Origin: Rhizobium sp. Q54
GTDB taxonomy: Bacteria; Pseudomonadota; Alphaproteobacteria; Rhizobiales; Xanthobacteraceae
Assembly: GCA_945907045.1 (NCBI GenBank)
Contig: CAMDSH010000006.1
Coordinates: 62,001 to 126,000 of the forward strand
DNA: 64,000 nt
Direction: 5' to 3'
Made by a program: the position numbers and the translations under genes. The notes beneath the pieces were generated by a model. That model made no database searches. It saw only the letters and a list, made by a program, of their open reading frames with translations, and had not been told where the DNA came from. This document shows positions 55,413 through 64,000 of this stretch, piece after piece; the first letter of the stretch is position 1, and each line of letters opens with the position of its first letter.

Positions 55413-56036
55413 ATGATTGGCCGGCCCAAATTCGTCCTCGCTTCCGGCTCTCCGCGCCGCCTCGCGCTCATTAATCAGGCAGGCATCGAGCCAGATTCGC
55501 TCCGCCCGGCGGAAGTCGACGAGACGCCGAAAAAGGGCGAGCTGCCGCGCGCCTATGCCACCCGGCTGGCGCGCTCGAAGGCGGAAGCTGCGCTCGGCGC
55601 GGTCAAGCTCGACGACGAATTGCGCGGCGCGTTTATCCTTGCCGCCGACACGGTGGTCGCGGTCGGCCGCCGCATTTTGCCGAAGGCCGAATTGCTCGAC
55701 GAGGCGGCGCAGTGCCTGCGGCTGCTCTCGGGACGCAGCCATCGCGTGCACACGGCAGTGTGCCTGGTGACGCCGAAGGAGGCGTTCCGCCAGCGGCTGG
55801 TAGAGACGCGCGTGCGCTTCAAGCGTCTCTCCGATCAGGACATCGAATCTTATCTCGCTTCCGGCGAATGGCGCGGCAAGGCCGGCGGCTACGCAGCGCA
55901 GGGCCTCGCGGGCACGTTCATCGTCAAGCTCGTCGGCTCCTACACCAACGTGGTCGGCCTGCCGCTGTACGAGACCGCGCTGATGCTTGGCGGCGAGGGC
56001 TATCCGATCCATTTCGGCTGGCTCAACGCGGTCTAG
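55413..56036 (+). CDS. maf: Maf-family nucleotide pyrophosphatase
   Basis: 207 residues. Maf/YceF-type house-cleaning NTP pyrophosphatase. [16 protein letters not shown] is the N-terminal nucleotide-binding motif; [17 protein letters not shown] holds the catalytic Asp; [20 protein letters not shown] and VVGLPLYET follow. Sits just before yacG as usual, but infA, often found before maf in this order, is not seen here. Confidence 0.95.
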   Translation: MIGRPKFVLASGSPRRLALINQAGIEPDSLRPAEVDETPKKGELPRAYATRLARSKAEAALGAVKLDDELRGAFILAADTVVAVGRRILPKAELLDEAAQCLRLLSGRSHRVHTAVCLVTPKEAFRQRLVETRVRFKRLSDQDIESYLASGEWRGKAGGYAAQGLAGTFIVKLVGSYTNVVGLPLYETALMLGGEGYPIHFGWLNAV

Positions 56037-56043
56037 CCGCACG

Positions 56044-56250
56044 ATGGCCGCGCCGACTTTGTCCCCCGGAAAGCCTTGCCCGCTCTGCGGCAAGCCGGCG
56101 GACGACGCATTCAAGCCGTTCTGCTCCAAGCGCTGCGCCGATGTCGATCTGCATCGCTGGCTCGCCGGTGTCTATGCCGTGCCGGTGAAGGAAACCGAGG
56201 ACGAAGACGGCGAGCAGGTCCGCGACGCCGAAGAAAAGCCGGAAAACTGA
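56044..56250 (+). CDS. yacG: DNA gyrase inhibitor YacG
   Basis: 68 residues. Zinc-binding protein with CPLCGKP and CSKRCADVDLHRWL (four Cys) and an acidic tail. YacG binds gyrase B and inhibits the enzyme in E. coli. The stop shares one base with the next start (TGATG). Confidence 0.95.
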   Translation: MAAPTLSPGKPCPLCGKPADDAFKPFCSKRCADVDLHRWLAGVYAVPVKETEDEDGEQVRDAEEKPEN

Positions 56251-56759
56251 TGGATTGGCCGGACAAGATTTTTGCGGCGCTCAAACGCGCGAACATCTCC
56301 CAGGCCGGCTACGTGCCGGACGCAGGGCATTCGCGGCTGATCGATCTGTGCCGCGCTGACGCGAAGATGCGTGATGTCGTGCTCACCACCGAGGAGGAAG
56401 GCGTGGCGCTTTGCGCCGGCGCCTGGCTCGGCGGCGAACGCTCTGTCTTGCTAATGCAATCCAGCGGCGTCGGCAATTGCATCAACATGCTCTCGCTCAT
56501 CCGCACCTGCCGTTTTCCGCTGCTGATGCTGGTGACGATGCGCGGCGAGTGGGAGGAGTTCAATCCATGGCAGGTGCCGATGGGCTCCATCGTCGAACCG
56601 ACGCTCAAACTTTGCGACATGCAGGTCGTGCGCGCGAATGCGCCGGATGAAGTCGAACCTGCGGTTACCAAAGCGATCGAGCAGGTGTTCAAAAATGAAA
56701 CCGCCGTTGCCGTGTTGCTCTCGCAGCAGTTGATCGGGCGCAAGCAATGGACAAAGTGA
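56250..56759 (+). CDS. ThDP-dependent decarboxylase alpha subunit (sulfo-/phosphonopyruvate decarboxylase-like)
   Basis: 169 residues, the pyrimidine-binding half of a ThDP enzyme. LTTEEEGVALCAGAWLGGERS contains the Glu that activates ThDP; MQSSGVGNCINMLSLI is a typical ComD/Ppd segment. Together with the next gene it gives a split two-subunit enzyme, as in sulfopyruvate decarboxylase (ComDE). It overlaps the following gene by 13 bases. No PEP mutase or sulfolactate gene is in view, so the oxo-acid substrate is not settled. Confidence 0.85.
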   Translation: MDWPDKIFAALKRANISQAGYVPDAGHSRLIDLCRADAKMRDVVLTTEEEGVALCAGAWLGGERSVLLMQSSGVGNCINMLSLIRTCRFPLLMLVTMRGEWEEFNPWQVPMGSIVEPTLKLCDMQVVRANAPDEVEPAVTKAIEQVFKNETAVAVLLSQQLIGRKQWTK

Positions 56760-57325
56760 TGCTGGAGCGCCGCGCCGCCGTCGCGGCATTGCTGGGCAAC
56801 CGGCCCGATGATTTGTTCGTCGTCACAGGATTGGGCTCGACGACGTGGGACGTTGCATCGCTGGGCGAGAGCGAGCGCGACTTCTATCTCTGGGGTGCGA
56901 TGGGCGGGGCGGCGATGATCGGGCTTGGCATCGCGCTGGCGCAGCCGAAGCGGCGCGTCCTCGTTCTCACCGGCGACGGCGAGATGCTGATGGGCATGGG
57001 AAGCCTCGCCACCGTCGGCATCCAGAAGCCGAAAAATCTTGCCATCGTCGTCTTCGACAACGGCGTCTATGGCGAAACCGGCATGCAGCCGAGCCACACG
57101 CAAGGCGGCGTCGATCTGCTTAAAGTTGCGGAAGCCTGCGGCATCGGCGCGCGGCTCGATGTGTACGACGAAGCCGGCTTGCGCGATCTCGCCAAACGGC
57201 TCGCGGGCCTCAACGAGACGCTATTCGCCCGCGTCCGCATCGCCGCCGACGATCCGCCGCGCGTGCTCCCGACGCGCGATGGCGTGGAACTAAAGCAGCG
57301 TTTCCGCCGCGCCATCGGTGTCTAA
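56747..57325 (+). CDS. ThDP-dependent decarboxylase beta subunit (ComE-like)
   Basis: 192 residues, the ThDP diphosphate-binding half. The metal/ThDP motif GDGEMLMGMGSLATVG...FDN starts near residue 76 (GDG-x26-N form). YLWGAMGGAAMIGLGIALA and GVYGETGMQPSHT are also family-like. Overlaps the alpha gene, so equimolar, coupled expression is likely. Ends 111 bases before tRNA-Phe. Confidence 0.88.
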   Translation: MDKVMLERRAAVAALLGNRPDDLFVVTGLGSTTWDVASLGESERDFYLWGAMGGAAMIGLGIALAQPKRRVLVLTGDGEMLMGMGSLATVGIQKPKNLAIVVFDNGVYGETGMQPSHTQGGVDLLKVAEACGIGARLDVYDEAGLRDLAKRLAGLNETLFARVRIAADDPPRVLPTRDGVELKQRFRRAIGV

Positions 57326-57365
57326 CTGGCTAAAAGGGGCCATTCGCGCGCCAAATGGGCGCTTC

Positions 57366-57394
57366 TGGACAGTGCGGAATCGAGCCTCTATAAA
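57366..57394 (+). promoter_or_regulatory. sigma-70-type promoter of tRNA-Phe
   Basis: TGGACA (57366-57371), exactly 17 bases, then TATAAA (57389-57394), about 42 bases upstream of the tRNA. Close to the sigma-70 consensus and well placed for a stable RNA. Confidence 0.7.
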
Positions 57395-57435
57395 ACCCGC
57401 GCTTTCCGTTCCCCGCCGATCGTTGCGGGACCGGC

Positions 57436-57511
57436 GCCCAGGTAGCTCAGTTGGTAGAGCATGCGATTGAAAATCGCAGTGTCGGCGGTTCAATTCCGTC
57501 CCTGGGCACCA
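57436..57511 (+). tRNA. tRNA-Phe (anticodon GAA)
   Basis: 76 bases with encoded CCA. Acceptor GCCCAGG/CCTGGGC, D-arm GCTC/GAGC, anticodon arm TGCGA-TTGAAAA-TCGCA with GAA, T-arm GGCGG-TTCAATT-CCGTC with one G-T pair. A run of nine T (57526-57534) follows and probably ends transcription. The maf-yacG-tRNA-Phe order is conserved in related genomes, apart from the ThDP genes inserted here. Confidence 0.97.
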
Positions 57512-57605
57512 AGAATTTATTCCTATTTTTTTTTGGACGAAACCAGCAGCCCTCCAGGCGCCTTTCACAGCAGCATTCAGGCAAAGAACCGCTGACCGAA
57601 ACCGG

Positions 57606-57890
57606 TCAGTGGCCGAAGTTGCAGATCGCGGATTCGGAGCGGGCAGATTCACCCGTCGATTTCGCTTTGTTGTCGCGTGCCACCGGGCGCCGTTTGTCAC
57701 CATCCTGAATTAAACCGTTGATGCGTGCGATTTCGCTTTGCACCTGGCGCATCTGCCATTCAGGGATGGAGCGGGCCGCACGGGCACTGACGAGGGCATC
57801 AAGTGCCCGCGCCAAGCGCGCCAGAAGCACCCGCAGGTTTTGCATCTGGACCGGCAGTGCGGCGAGATTTTCGAGCACAAGGGCAGTCAT
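57606..57890 (-). CDS. small protein of unknown function
   Basis: 94 residues from MTALVLENLAALPVQMQNL, after a GGAGAG. Helical, Leu/Ala/Arg-rich (LRVLLARLARALDALVSARAARS), then QVQSEIARINGLIQDGDKRR and a polar tail. A coiled-coil or helical-bundle protein; family unknown. Divergent from the kdp operon. Confidence 0.6.
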   Translation of the reverse strand: MTALVLENLAALPVQMQNLRVLLARLARALDALVSARAARSIPEWQMRQVQSEIARINGLIQDGDKRRPVARDNKAKSTGESARSESAICNFGH

Positions 57891-57999
57891 GGAAGTCTCT
57901 CCTTGTTGTTGCGGAAGCCTTTCCGACCTCCGTGACTGCAAGGTGTGCGCCGCCGCATAGAAATTCGATTGGGAAGTCAACGCTTCCGCATAAACGCGT

Positions 58000-58054
58000 C
58001 ATAAAGATCGAAATTTTGCGAAGCGCCGCATGGCTCAGCGGAACGATCTTTATG
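58000..58054. promoter_or_regulatory. 11-bp inverted repeat upstream of the kdp operon
   Basis: CATAAAGATCG at 58000-58010 and its exact reverse complement CGATCTTTATG at 58044-58054, 33 bases apart and about 100 bases before the first kdp-associated ORF. A candidate operator, for instance for KdpE; the regulator is not shown by sequence. Confidence 0.5.
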
Positions 58055-58154
58055 CCGTCTTGATATATCGCAACTGCAATTCACATCGCTTCCTTATCTT
58101 CACCAGCCTATTTGAAGCGTTGTTGCTCCCAAAGAAATTTAACAAGTAGCTCCC

Positions 58155-58238
58155 ATGTTCGATCTCGTTCTCATGGCGCTTGGTCTCGTCTTTTTCGCGC
58201 TGGCGATTGGCTACGCCTTCGCTTGCGACCGGCTTTAA
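58155..58238 (+). CDS. 27-residue membrane micro-protein preceding kdpF
   Basis: Encodes MFDLVLMALGLVFFALAIGY plus AFACDRL, a single hydrophobic helix with a short tail, ending 11 bases before kdpF. Tiny hydrophobic ORFs occur in this place in related kdp operons. It may be a second KdpF-like peptide; too short for a family call. GGGAGAG behind it serves kdpF. Confidence 0.6.
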   Translation: MFDLVLMALGLVFFALAIGYAFACDRL

Positions 58239-58249
58239 GGGAGAGCGCC

Positions 58250-58339
58250 ATGATCTTCGACTATTCGCTCGCCGGTCTCGTGACGGCCGGGCTGCTGATC
58301 TACCTCACATACGCTTTGCTGCGGCCCGAAAGATTCTGA
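58250..58339 (+). CDS. kdpF: potassium-transporting ATPase subunit KdpF
   Basis: 29 residues: [20 protein letters not shown] then YALLRPERF. The YALLRPERF ending is the KdpF signature. One helix; stabilises the KdpABC complex. GGGAGAG lies before the ATG. Confidence 0.92.
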   Translation: MIFDYSLAGLVTAGLLIYLTYALLRPERF

Positions 58340-58349
58340 GAGGCGCATC

Positions 58350-60053
58350 ATGACCACGATTGGCTGGATCCAAATTTTGCTTTTCTGCGCGATCATTGTC
58401 GCGCTCGCGCCATTACTCGGCGCCTATATGACACGCGTGTTCAGCGGTGAGCGCACGTTTCTCTCGCCGGTCCTGCGCCCGGTCGAAGCGGTGATTTACT
58501 GGCTCGGCGGCGTCGACGAAAAACGCGAGCAGCATTGGCTGACCTATACGATCGCCATGCTGCTGTTCCATGTCGGCGGCTTTCTCATTCTTTACGCGCT
58601 GATGCGTTTGCAGGCCTCGCTGCCGTTTAACCCGGCCGAGCAATCCAACGTCGCGCCTGATCTCGCGTTCAATACGGCGGTCAGCTTCATCACCAACACC
58701 AACTGGCAAAACTACGGCGGCGAGGGCACGATGTCGTACCTCACGCAGATGCTCGGCCTCACGCACCAGAACTTCCTGTCGGCGGCGACCGGCATCGTGC
58801 TGGCGGTGGCGCTGATCCGCGGCTTCGCCCGCGCCTCGGCCAAGACCGTCGGCAACTTCTGGATCGATATCACGCGCTGCACGCTCTACATCCTGCTTCC
58901 GATCTGCATCGTCTACACGATCTTTCTGGTGTGGCAGGGCATGCCGCAGACGCTGGGTGCTTACGTCGAAGCCACCACGCTGGAAGGCGCCAAACAAACC
59001 ATCGCGGTCGGACCGGTCGCTTCCCAAGTCGCAATCAAGATGCTCGGCACCAATGGCGGCGGCTTCTTCAATGCCAATGCGGCGCATCCGTTCGAGAATC
59101 CGACCGCCCTGTCGAATTTCATCCAGATGCTGTCGATCTTTGTGCTCGGCGCGGCTTTGACCAATGTGTTCGGCCGCATGGTCGGCAATCAGCGCCAGGG
59201 CTGGGCGATTCTCGCTGTCATGGGCATTCTGTTCATCGCCGGCGTGGCGGTGTGTTACTGGGCCGAAGCCCATGGCACCGAAACGCTGAATGCGCTCGGG
59301 CTCACCGGCGGCAACATGGAAGGCAAAGAGGTCCGCTTCGGCATCGTCGCCTCGGCGCTGTTTGCCGTCATCACGACGGCTGCCTCTTGCGGCGCCGTCA
59401 ACGCCATGCACGACTCATTCACGGCGCTCGGCGGCATGATCCCGCTTATCAACATGCAGCTCGGTGAGATCATCATCGGCGGCGTCGGTGCCGGCCTCTA
59501 CGGCATGCTGCTGTTCGTCATCCTCACAATCTTTATCGCCGGTTTGATGGTCGGCCGCACGCCGGAATATGTCGGCAAGAAAATCGAAGCCAAGGAAGTC
59601 AAGATGGCCATGCTCGCCATCCTGGCCATGCCGCTGATGATGCTCGGCTGGACCGCGGTCGCCGCGGTTAATCCCCAGGCGCTCACCCAGCTCGGCAATG
59701 CCGGCCCACACGGTTTTTCCGAGATGCTCTATCTGTATGTGTCGAGCACCGCCAATAACGGCTCGGCCTTCGGCGGCATAACGGCTAATACGATGTTCTT
59801 CAACATTACCGGCGCCGTCGCCATGTTCGTCGGCCGCTTCTTCATGATCATCCCGGCCATGGCGATTGCCGGCTCGCTCGCGGAGAAAAAGAGCGTTGCC
59901 GCATCGTCCGGCACATTCCCGACCACGGGCGGGCTGTTCATCGGCCTCACTGTCGGCGTCATTCTGGTCGTCGGTGGCCTCACGTTCTTCCCCGCGCTCG
60001 CGCTCGGGCCCATCGTCGAGCATCTCGCGATGCAGGCGAACACGGTTTTCTGA
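58350..60053 (+). CDS. kdpA: potassium-transporting ATPase subunit A
   Basis: 567-residue potassium-selective channel-like subunit of the high-affinity Kdp pump, related to Trk/Ktr with four pore loops. Visible: [19 protein letters not shown] (pore 1), [19 protein letters not shown] (pore 2), and [12 protein letters not shown] (last pore). Expressed when potassium is scarce. Ten bases after kdpF. Confidence 0.98.
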   Translation: MTTIGWIQILLFCAIIVALAPLLGAYMTRVFSGERTFLSPVLRPVEAVIYWLGGVDEKREQHWLTYTIAMLLFHVGGFLILYALMRLQASLPFNPAEQSNVAPDLAFNTAVSFITNTNWQNYGGEGTMSYLTQMLGLTHQNFLSAATGIVLAVALIRGFARASAKTVGNFWIDITRCTLYILLPICIVYTIFLVWQGMPQTLGAYVEATTLEGAKQTIAVGPVASQVAIKMLGTNGGGFFNANAAHPFENPTALSNFIQMLSIFVLGAALTNVFGRMVGNQRQGWAILAVMGILFIAGVAVCYWAEAHGTETLNALGLTGGNMEGKEVRFGIVASALFAVITTAASCGAVNAMHDSFTALGGMIPLINMQLGEIIIGGVGAGLYGMLLFVILTIFIAGLMVGRTPEYVGKKIEAKEVKMAMLAILAMPLMMLGWTAVAAVNPQALTQLGNAGPHGFSEMLYLYVSSTANNGSAFGGITANTMFFNITGAVAMFVGRFFMIIPAMAIAGSLAEKKSVAASSGTFPTTGGLFIGLTVGVILVVGGLTFFPALALGPIVEHLAMQANTVF

Positions 60054-60078
60054 TCAGGAATCATTTGGAGTTACGGCA

Positions 60079-62151
60079 ATGGATACGACCAAACTGCGCA
60101 AACGGATGCCTGTCTCCACGCTCTTCGACCCGAAGATCGTATTGCCGGCAATCGGCCAGGCTTTCGTCAAGCTCAATCCGGCCACGCTGATCAAGAACCC
60201 GGTTATTTTCGTGCTTGAGGTCGTCACGGCTCTAACGACGGTCTTGCTGGTACGCGATGTGCTGCAACATCACGCCGACACAAGCTTCACCTTCCAGATC
60301 GTGCTTTGGCTGTGGTTCACCGTGCTGTTCGCGAACTTCGCCGAAGCGGTGGCGGAAGGACGCGGCAAGGCGCAGGCCGATACTTTGCGCGCGACGCGCA
60401 CCGAGACGCGCGCCAAGCGCATTCTGATGCCGGACAATTACGCGGTCTACGAGGGCGTATCGGCGGAAGAGCTGGAAGCCGGCGACCTGGTACTGTGTGA
60501 GCCCGGCGACATTATTCCGGGCGACGGCGACGTGATCGAAGGCATCGCCTCGGTGAACGAGGCCGCCATTACCGGCGAATCCGCGCCGGTGATCCGCGAA
60601 TCCGGCGGCGACCGCTCGGCTGTGACCGGCGGCACCACCGTCCTGTCGGACCGCATCGTGGTCCGCATCACATCGTCGCCCGGTACGTCATTCCTCGATC
60701 GCATGATCAAGCTGGTCGAAGGCGCCGAGCGGCAAAAGACGCCGAATGAAATCGCGCTGAACATCCTGCTGATCGGCCTGACCATTATCTTCGTGTTCGC
60801 GACCGCGACCATCCCGAGCTATGCCACTTACGCCGGCGGCGCAGTTTCCGTCGTCATCTTGGTCGCGTTATTCGTGACGCTGATCCCGACCACCATCGGC
60901 GCGTTGCTTTCGGCCATCGGAATTGCCGGCATGGACCGGCTGGTGCGATTCAACGTGTTGTCGATGTCCGGCCGCGCGGTCGAAGCCGCCGGCGATGTCG
61001 ACACACTGCTGCTCGATAAAACCGGCACCGTTACTTTCGGCAACCGTCTGGCCACCGAAATCATCGTGGTGCCGGGCGTGACCGAGCGCGAGGCGGCGGA
61101 AGCGGCGTTGCTTGCCAGTGATGCCGATGAAACCGCGGAAGGCCGTTCCATCGTCATGCTGATGCAGGAAAAATATAATGTGAAGCACAAGGCAGCGCCG
61201 GCCGGTGCCAAGTTCATCGAATTCTCGGCCACGACCCGGTTGTCCGGCATCGACATCGGCGACCGCAAGCTGCGCAAGGGCGCGATCGATTCCGTGCTCG
61301 AGTTCGCGCGCAAGCAGGCCGGTAAAAATGTTTCAGAGTCACCGACTTTCCGTGCAGCCGTCGACAAGATTGCGCGCTCCGGAGGTACTCCCCTCGGTCT
61401 GGTCGAAGGCGACCGTATTCTCGGCGTCATCCATCTGAAAGACGTGGTGAAGCCGGATGTGAAGGAGCGTTTCGCCGCGTTGCGCCGCATGGGCATCAAG
61501 ACCGTGATGATCACCGGCGACAACCCGGTGACCGCCGCCGCCATCGCCTCGGAAGCCGGCGTTGACGATTTCATCGCCCAAGCGACGCCCGAGGACAAGC
61601 TGCGCTACATCCGCAACGAGCAGGCGCAGGGCCGGCTGATCGCCATGTGCGGCGACGGCACCAATGACGCGCCGGCGCTCGCCCAAGCAGACGTCGGTGT
61701 CGCCATGCAGACCGGCACTCAGGCCGCACGCGAGGCCGGCAACATGGTCGATCTCGATTCCGATCCGACCAAGCTGATCGAGGTGGTCGAGATCGGCAAA
61801 CAATTGCTGATGACGCGCGGTGCGCTCACGACCTTCTCGATCGCCAACGACGTGGCAAAATATTTCGCCATCATCCCGGCGATCTTCCTTGCCTTCTACC
61901 CGCAGCTTGCCGTGCTCAATGTCATGCAGCTCGCCACGTCGCAGAGCGCGATCCTGTCGGCGATTATCTTCAACGCATTGATCATCATCGCGCTCATTCC
62001 GCTGGCGTTGAAGGGCGTCCGCTATCGCCCGATCGGCGCCGGCCCGCTGCTGCAGCGAAATCTGCTGATCTATGGACTCGGCGGCATCGTGCTGCCGTTC
62101 ATCGGCATCAAGGCCATCGACCTCGCGGTCAATGCCTTGCACTTGGTCTAA
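60079..62151 (+). CDS. kdpB: potassium-transporting ATPase subunit B
   Basis: 690-residue P-type ATPase subunit that powers Kdp. Phosphorylated Asp in [14 protein letters not shown] (about residue 313), TGES actuator motif ([10 protein letters not shown]), the ATP-binding FSATTRLSG region, and the hinge [16 protein letters not shown]. The ATG at 60079 follows TTGGAG; the longer frame from 59866 overlaps kdpA and is rejected. Confidence 0.98.
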   Translation: MDTTKLRKRMPVSTLFDPKIVLPAIGQAFVKLNPATLIKNPVIFVLEVVTALTTVLLVRDVLQHHADTSFTFQIVLWLWFTVLFANFAEAVAEGRGKAQADTLRATRTETRAKRILMPDNYAVYEGVSAEELEAGDLVLCEPGDIIPGDGDVIEGIASVNEAAITGESAPVIRESGGDRSAVTGGTTVLSDRIVVRITSSPGTSFLDRMIKLVEGAERQKTPNEIALNILLIGLTIIFVFATATIPSYATYAGGAVSVVILVALFVTLIPTTIGALLSAIGIAGMDRLVRFNVLSMSGRAVEAAGDVDTLLLDKTGTVTFGNRLATEIIVVPGVTEREAAEAALLASDADETAEGRSIVMLMQEKYNVKHKAAPAGAKFIEFSATTRLSGIDIGDRKLRKGAIDSVLEFARKQAGKNVSESPTFRAAVDKIARSGGTPLGLVEGDRILGVIHLKDVVKPDVKERFAALRRMGIKTVMITGDNPVTAAAIASEAGVDDFIAQATPEDKLRYIRNEQAQGRLIAMCGDGTNDAPALAQADVGVAMQTGTQAAREAGNMVDLDSDPTKLIEVVEIGKQLLMTRGALTTFSIANDVAKYFAIIPAIFLAFYPQLAVLNVMQLATSQSAILSAIIFNALIIIALIPLALKGVRYRPIGAGPLLQRNLLIYGLGGIVLPFIGIKAIDLAVNALHLV

Positions 62152-62162
62152 GGAGAAGCGTC

Positions 62163-62765
62163 ATGTTGAAAGAAATCCGCCCGGCCATCATCCTACTCGT
62201 CCTGCTGACGCTGATCACGGGCTTGGCCTATCCGCTCGCGATGACGGTAATCGCCGGAGTGATCTTCCCGAACCAGGCGCAAGGCAGCCTGATCGAGAAA
62301 GACGGAAAGGTCGTCGGTTCGTCACTGATCGGACAAGTGTTCGCCGACGATAAATATTTCCACGGCCGTCCGTCGGCGACTAACGCGCCGGACCCGAAAG
62401 ACGCCACCAAGACTGTCGACGCGCCATACAACGCAAGCAATTCCATGGGCTCAAATCTCGGCCCGACCAGCAAAGCGCTAGCCGAGCGTATCAAGGGCGA
62501 CGTGGACACATTGAAAAAGGAAAATGCGTCGGCAGCCATCCCGGTCGATCTGGTGACAACCTCAGGCAGCGGTCTCGACCCGCACATCTCCCCGGAAGCC
62601 GCGTTGTTTCAGGTGCCGCGCGTCGCCAAGGCGCGGAGCCTGCCGGAGCCTCAGGTGCGGGCGCTGGTGGAGAGCAACGTCGAGGGCCGTACTCTTGGGC
62701 TGCTGGGCGAACCGCGTGTCAACGTGCTGAAACTCAACCTCGCGCTCGACGCCCTTAAGTCCTAA
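62163..62765 (+). CDS. kdpC: potassium-transporting ATPase subunit C
   Basis: 200 residues: one N-terminal helix ([22 protein letters not shown]) and a periplasmic domain with [13 protein letters not shown] and [22 protein letters not shown], the KdpC signatures. It stabilises ATP binding by KdpB. A GGAGAAGCGTC leader precedes it. Confidence 0.97.
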   Translation: MLKEIRPAIILLVLLTLITGLAYPLAMTVIAGVIFPNQAQGSLIEKDGKVVGSSLIGQVFADDKYFHGRPSATNAPDPKDATKTVDAPYNASNSMGSNLGPTSKALAERIKGDVDTLKKENASAAIPVDLVTTSGSGLDPHISPEAALFQVPRVAKARSLPEPQVRALVESNVEGRTLGLLGEPRVNVLKLNLALDALKS

Positions 62766-62786
62766 ACTGGGCGGGCGAGGAAGTTA

Positions 62787-64000
62787 TGCCCGCCGAAATC
62801 ACCCAACAGAGAGCCTCACCGGACGCGCTTCTCGCGCTCGCCAAGAAGGAAGGGCGAGGTCAGCTTAAAATCTTCCTCGGCGCCGCGCCCGGCGTCGGCA
62901 AGACCTACGCCATGCTGACCTCGGCCCGTTCGGCGAAAGCCGAGGGTCGCGATGTCGTCATTGGTCTCGTCGAAACACATGGACGGCGGGAAACCGAGGC
63001 GCTGGTCGACGGTTTCGACATTTTGCCGCGCTCCCCGATCGTCTATCGCAACCAGGTGATGAAGGAATTCGATCTCGACGCTGCGCTGGCGCGGCGGCCG
63101 AATTTGCTGTTGGTCGATGAATACGCGCACACCAACGTGCCCGGCAGCCGTCATCCGAAGCGCTGGCAGGACATCGGCGAAATTCTCGCCGTCGGCATCG
63201 ATGTCTGGACGACGCTCAACATCCAGCATCTCGAAAGCCTCAATGACGTTATTCAGAAAATCACGCGCGTGCGCGTGCGTGAAACCGTTCCCGATACGGT
63301 GTTCGATCAGGCCGACGAAATTGTGCTGGTCGATTTTCCACCGGACGAATTGTTGAAGCGTCTGGCCGAGGGTAAGGTCTATGTTCAGGAAACCGCTGCG
63401 CGCGCGGTTGAAAGCTTCTTCAAGCCGCAGAATTTAACGGCTTTGCGCGAACTGGCGTTGCGGCGCGCCGCCGAACGCATCGACGCTGATCTGATCGAGC
63501 GCATGCAGGCGCAGGCGATCGAGGGGCCGTGGGCAGCCGGCGAACGTATCCTCGCCTGCGTCGGACCCGACCTCAGCTCCCCAATGATCGTACGGGCGGC
63601 AAAGCGCCTGGCCGATTTGATGGATGCACCCTGGATCACAGTCACGGTGGAGCGGCCGGGAAGCCATCTCGATGAGTTGAGCCGGGCGCGTGTTGACGAT
63701 GCGATGAAGCTCGCACGAACGCTTGGCGGCGAAACGCAAACGTTGATCGGCAACGACATCCCGACCGAACTTTTCCGTTTTTCTAAGTTCGAGAACGTTA
63801 CGCAAATCGTGATCGGGCGCTCACGTGGCGGGTTCTTCACTGAACTATTCCGCCGCTCGTTGCCGCACGAATTGGTGCGCCGCGCCGAAGACATCGCCAT
63901 TCATCTGGTGACAGGTCGGGACGATACGGCCTCGCAACCGGGATGGCGGTTGCCGCAACTTCAATTCGCGGTACAAGTGATGCCGCTGGTGTGGTCGACG
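62787..64000 (+). CDS. kdpD: sensor kinase KdpD, truncated at the window edge
   Basis: Open frame from the ATG at 62787 (after GAGGAAG) to the end, about 404 codons visible of the usual 900. N-terminal KdpD domain with Walker A GAAPGVGKTYAM, Walker B region LLLVDEYAHTNVPGSRHPKR, and NIQHLESLNDVI; then a UspA-like region (RILACVGPDLSSPMIVRAAK). The membrane and kinase parts lie beyond the edge. It would sense potassium or turgor and signal to KdpE. Confidence 0.95.

Noticed and set aside
57891-58154. riboswitch (c-di-AMP type) before kdp
   Set aside because: Such riboswitches are known from Firmicutes and Actinobacteria; no matching conserved core is seen, only a simple inverted repeat.
1-64000. 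mobile elements, prophage or CRISPR array
   Set aside because: No transposase, integrase, direct-repeat array or attachment-site duplication beside the two tRNA genes was found on reading both strands.

Overview
The window is a GC-rich, gene-dense chromosomal segment of an alphaproteobacterium, most likely in the Hyphomicrobiales (Rhizobiales), near the Bradyrhizobiaceae/Xanthobacteraceae. The signs are an aa3 oxidase operon ordered coxB-coxA-ctaB-(coxF-like)-ctaG-coxC-DUF983-surf1-thrC-M16 protease-GNAT, an F0 operon with both b and b' subunits (atpI-atpB-atpE-b'-b), Shemin-pathway ALA synthase (hemA), an IalB-family protein, and a murA-DUF2948-hisD-UPF0262-phosphatase-maf-yacG-tRNA-Phe neighbourhood. 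Taxonomy is inferred from gene content only. I see no rRNA, insertion sequence, prophage or CRISPR.

Layout. 1-6.1 kb: a partial PAN-domain secreted protein, tldD, a FAH/MhpD-type hydratase, a secreted L,D-transpeptidase-like protein, a cupin/beta-hydroxyacid dehydrogenase pair and an IalB-family protein. 6.5-17.7 kb: the cytochrome c oxidase operon with assembly factors, running into thrC, an M16 peptidase and a GNAT; then a lipoprotein and a HAD hydrolase whose second catalytic Asp reads Asn. 18-20.4 kb: the F0 operon. 20.6-21.6 kb: a secreted coiled-coil protein and a YjbQ-family protein.

21.6-33.1 kb is the most distinctive part. It holds a DUF4212/ActP-like sodium:solute symporter pair, a strong terminator, and then a run of small membrane-protein genes ending in a second, orphan DUF4212 subunit. 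Next come a conserved unknown protein, a LuxR-type response regulator, a convergent 1173-residue hybrid kinase whose N-terminus is itself a sodium:solute symporter (CrbS/CbrA-like), and a single-chain fusion of a DEDDh exonuclease, CBS pair and DUF294 nucleotidyltransferase. The set looks like an acetate/carboxylate sensing and uptake module with unusual parts.

33.2-36.3 kb: an AbrB-family membrane protein, hemA and a NUDIX hydrolase. 36.4-43.4 kb: a nucleotide-sugar/surface-glycan cluster (SAM C-methyltransferase, SDR epimerase, DegT aminotransferase, hexapeptide acyltransferase, large membrane protein, GT2), followed by an IlvD/Edd dehydratase and an MHYT-PAS-GGDEF-EAL protein. 48.2-57.5 kb: tRNA-Thr(GGT), murA, an orphan substrate-binding protein, DUF2948, a cupin, hisD, UPF0262, an LMW phosphatase, a Sel1-like gene frameshifted in a (GC)6 tract, maf, yacG, a split ThDP decarboxylase and tRNA-Phe(GAA). 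57.6-64 kb: a small unknown protein and the kdp potassium-ATPase operon (27-codon micro-ORF, kdpF, kdpA, kdpB, kdpC, truncated kdpD), preceded by an 11-bp inverted repeat.
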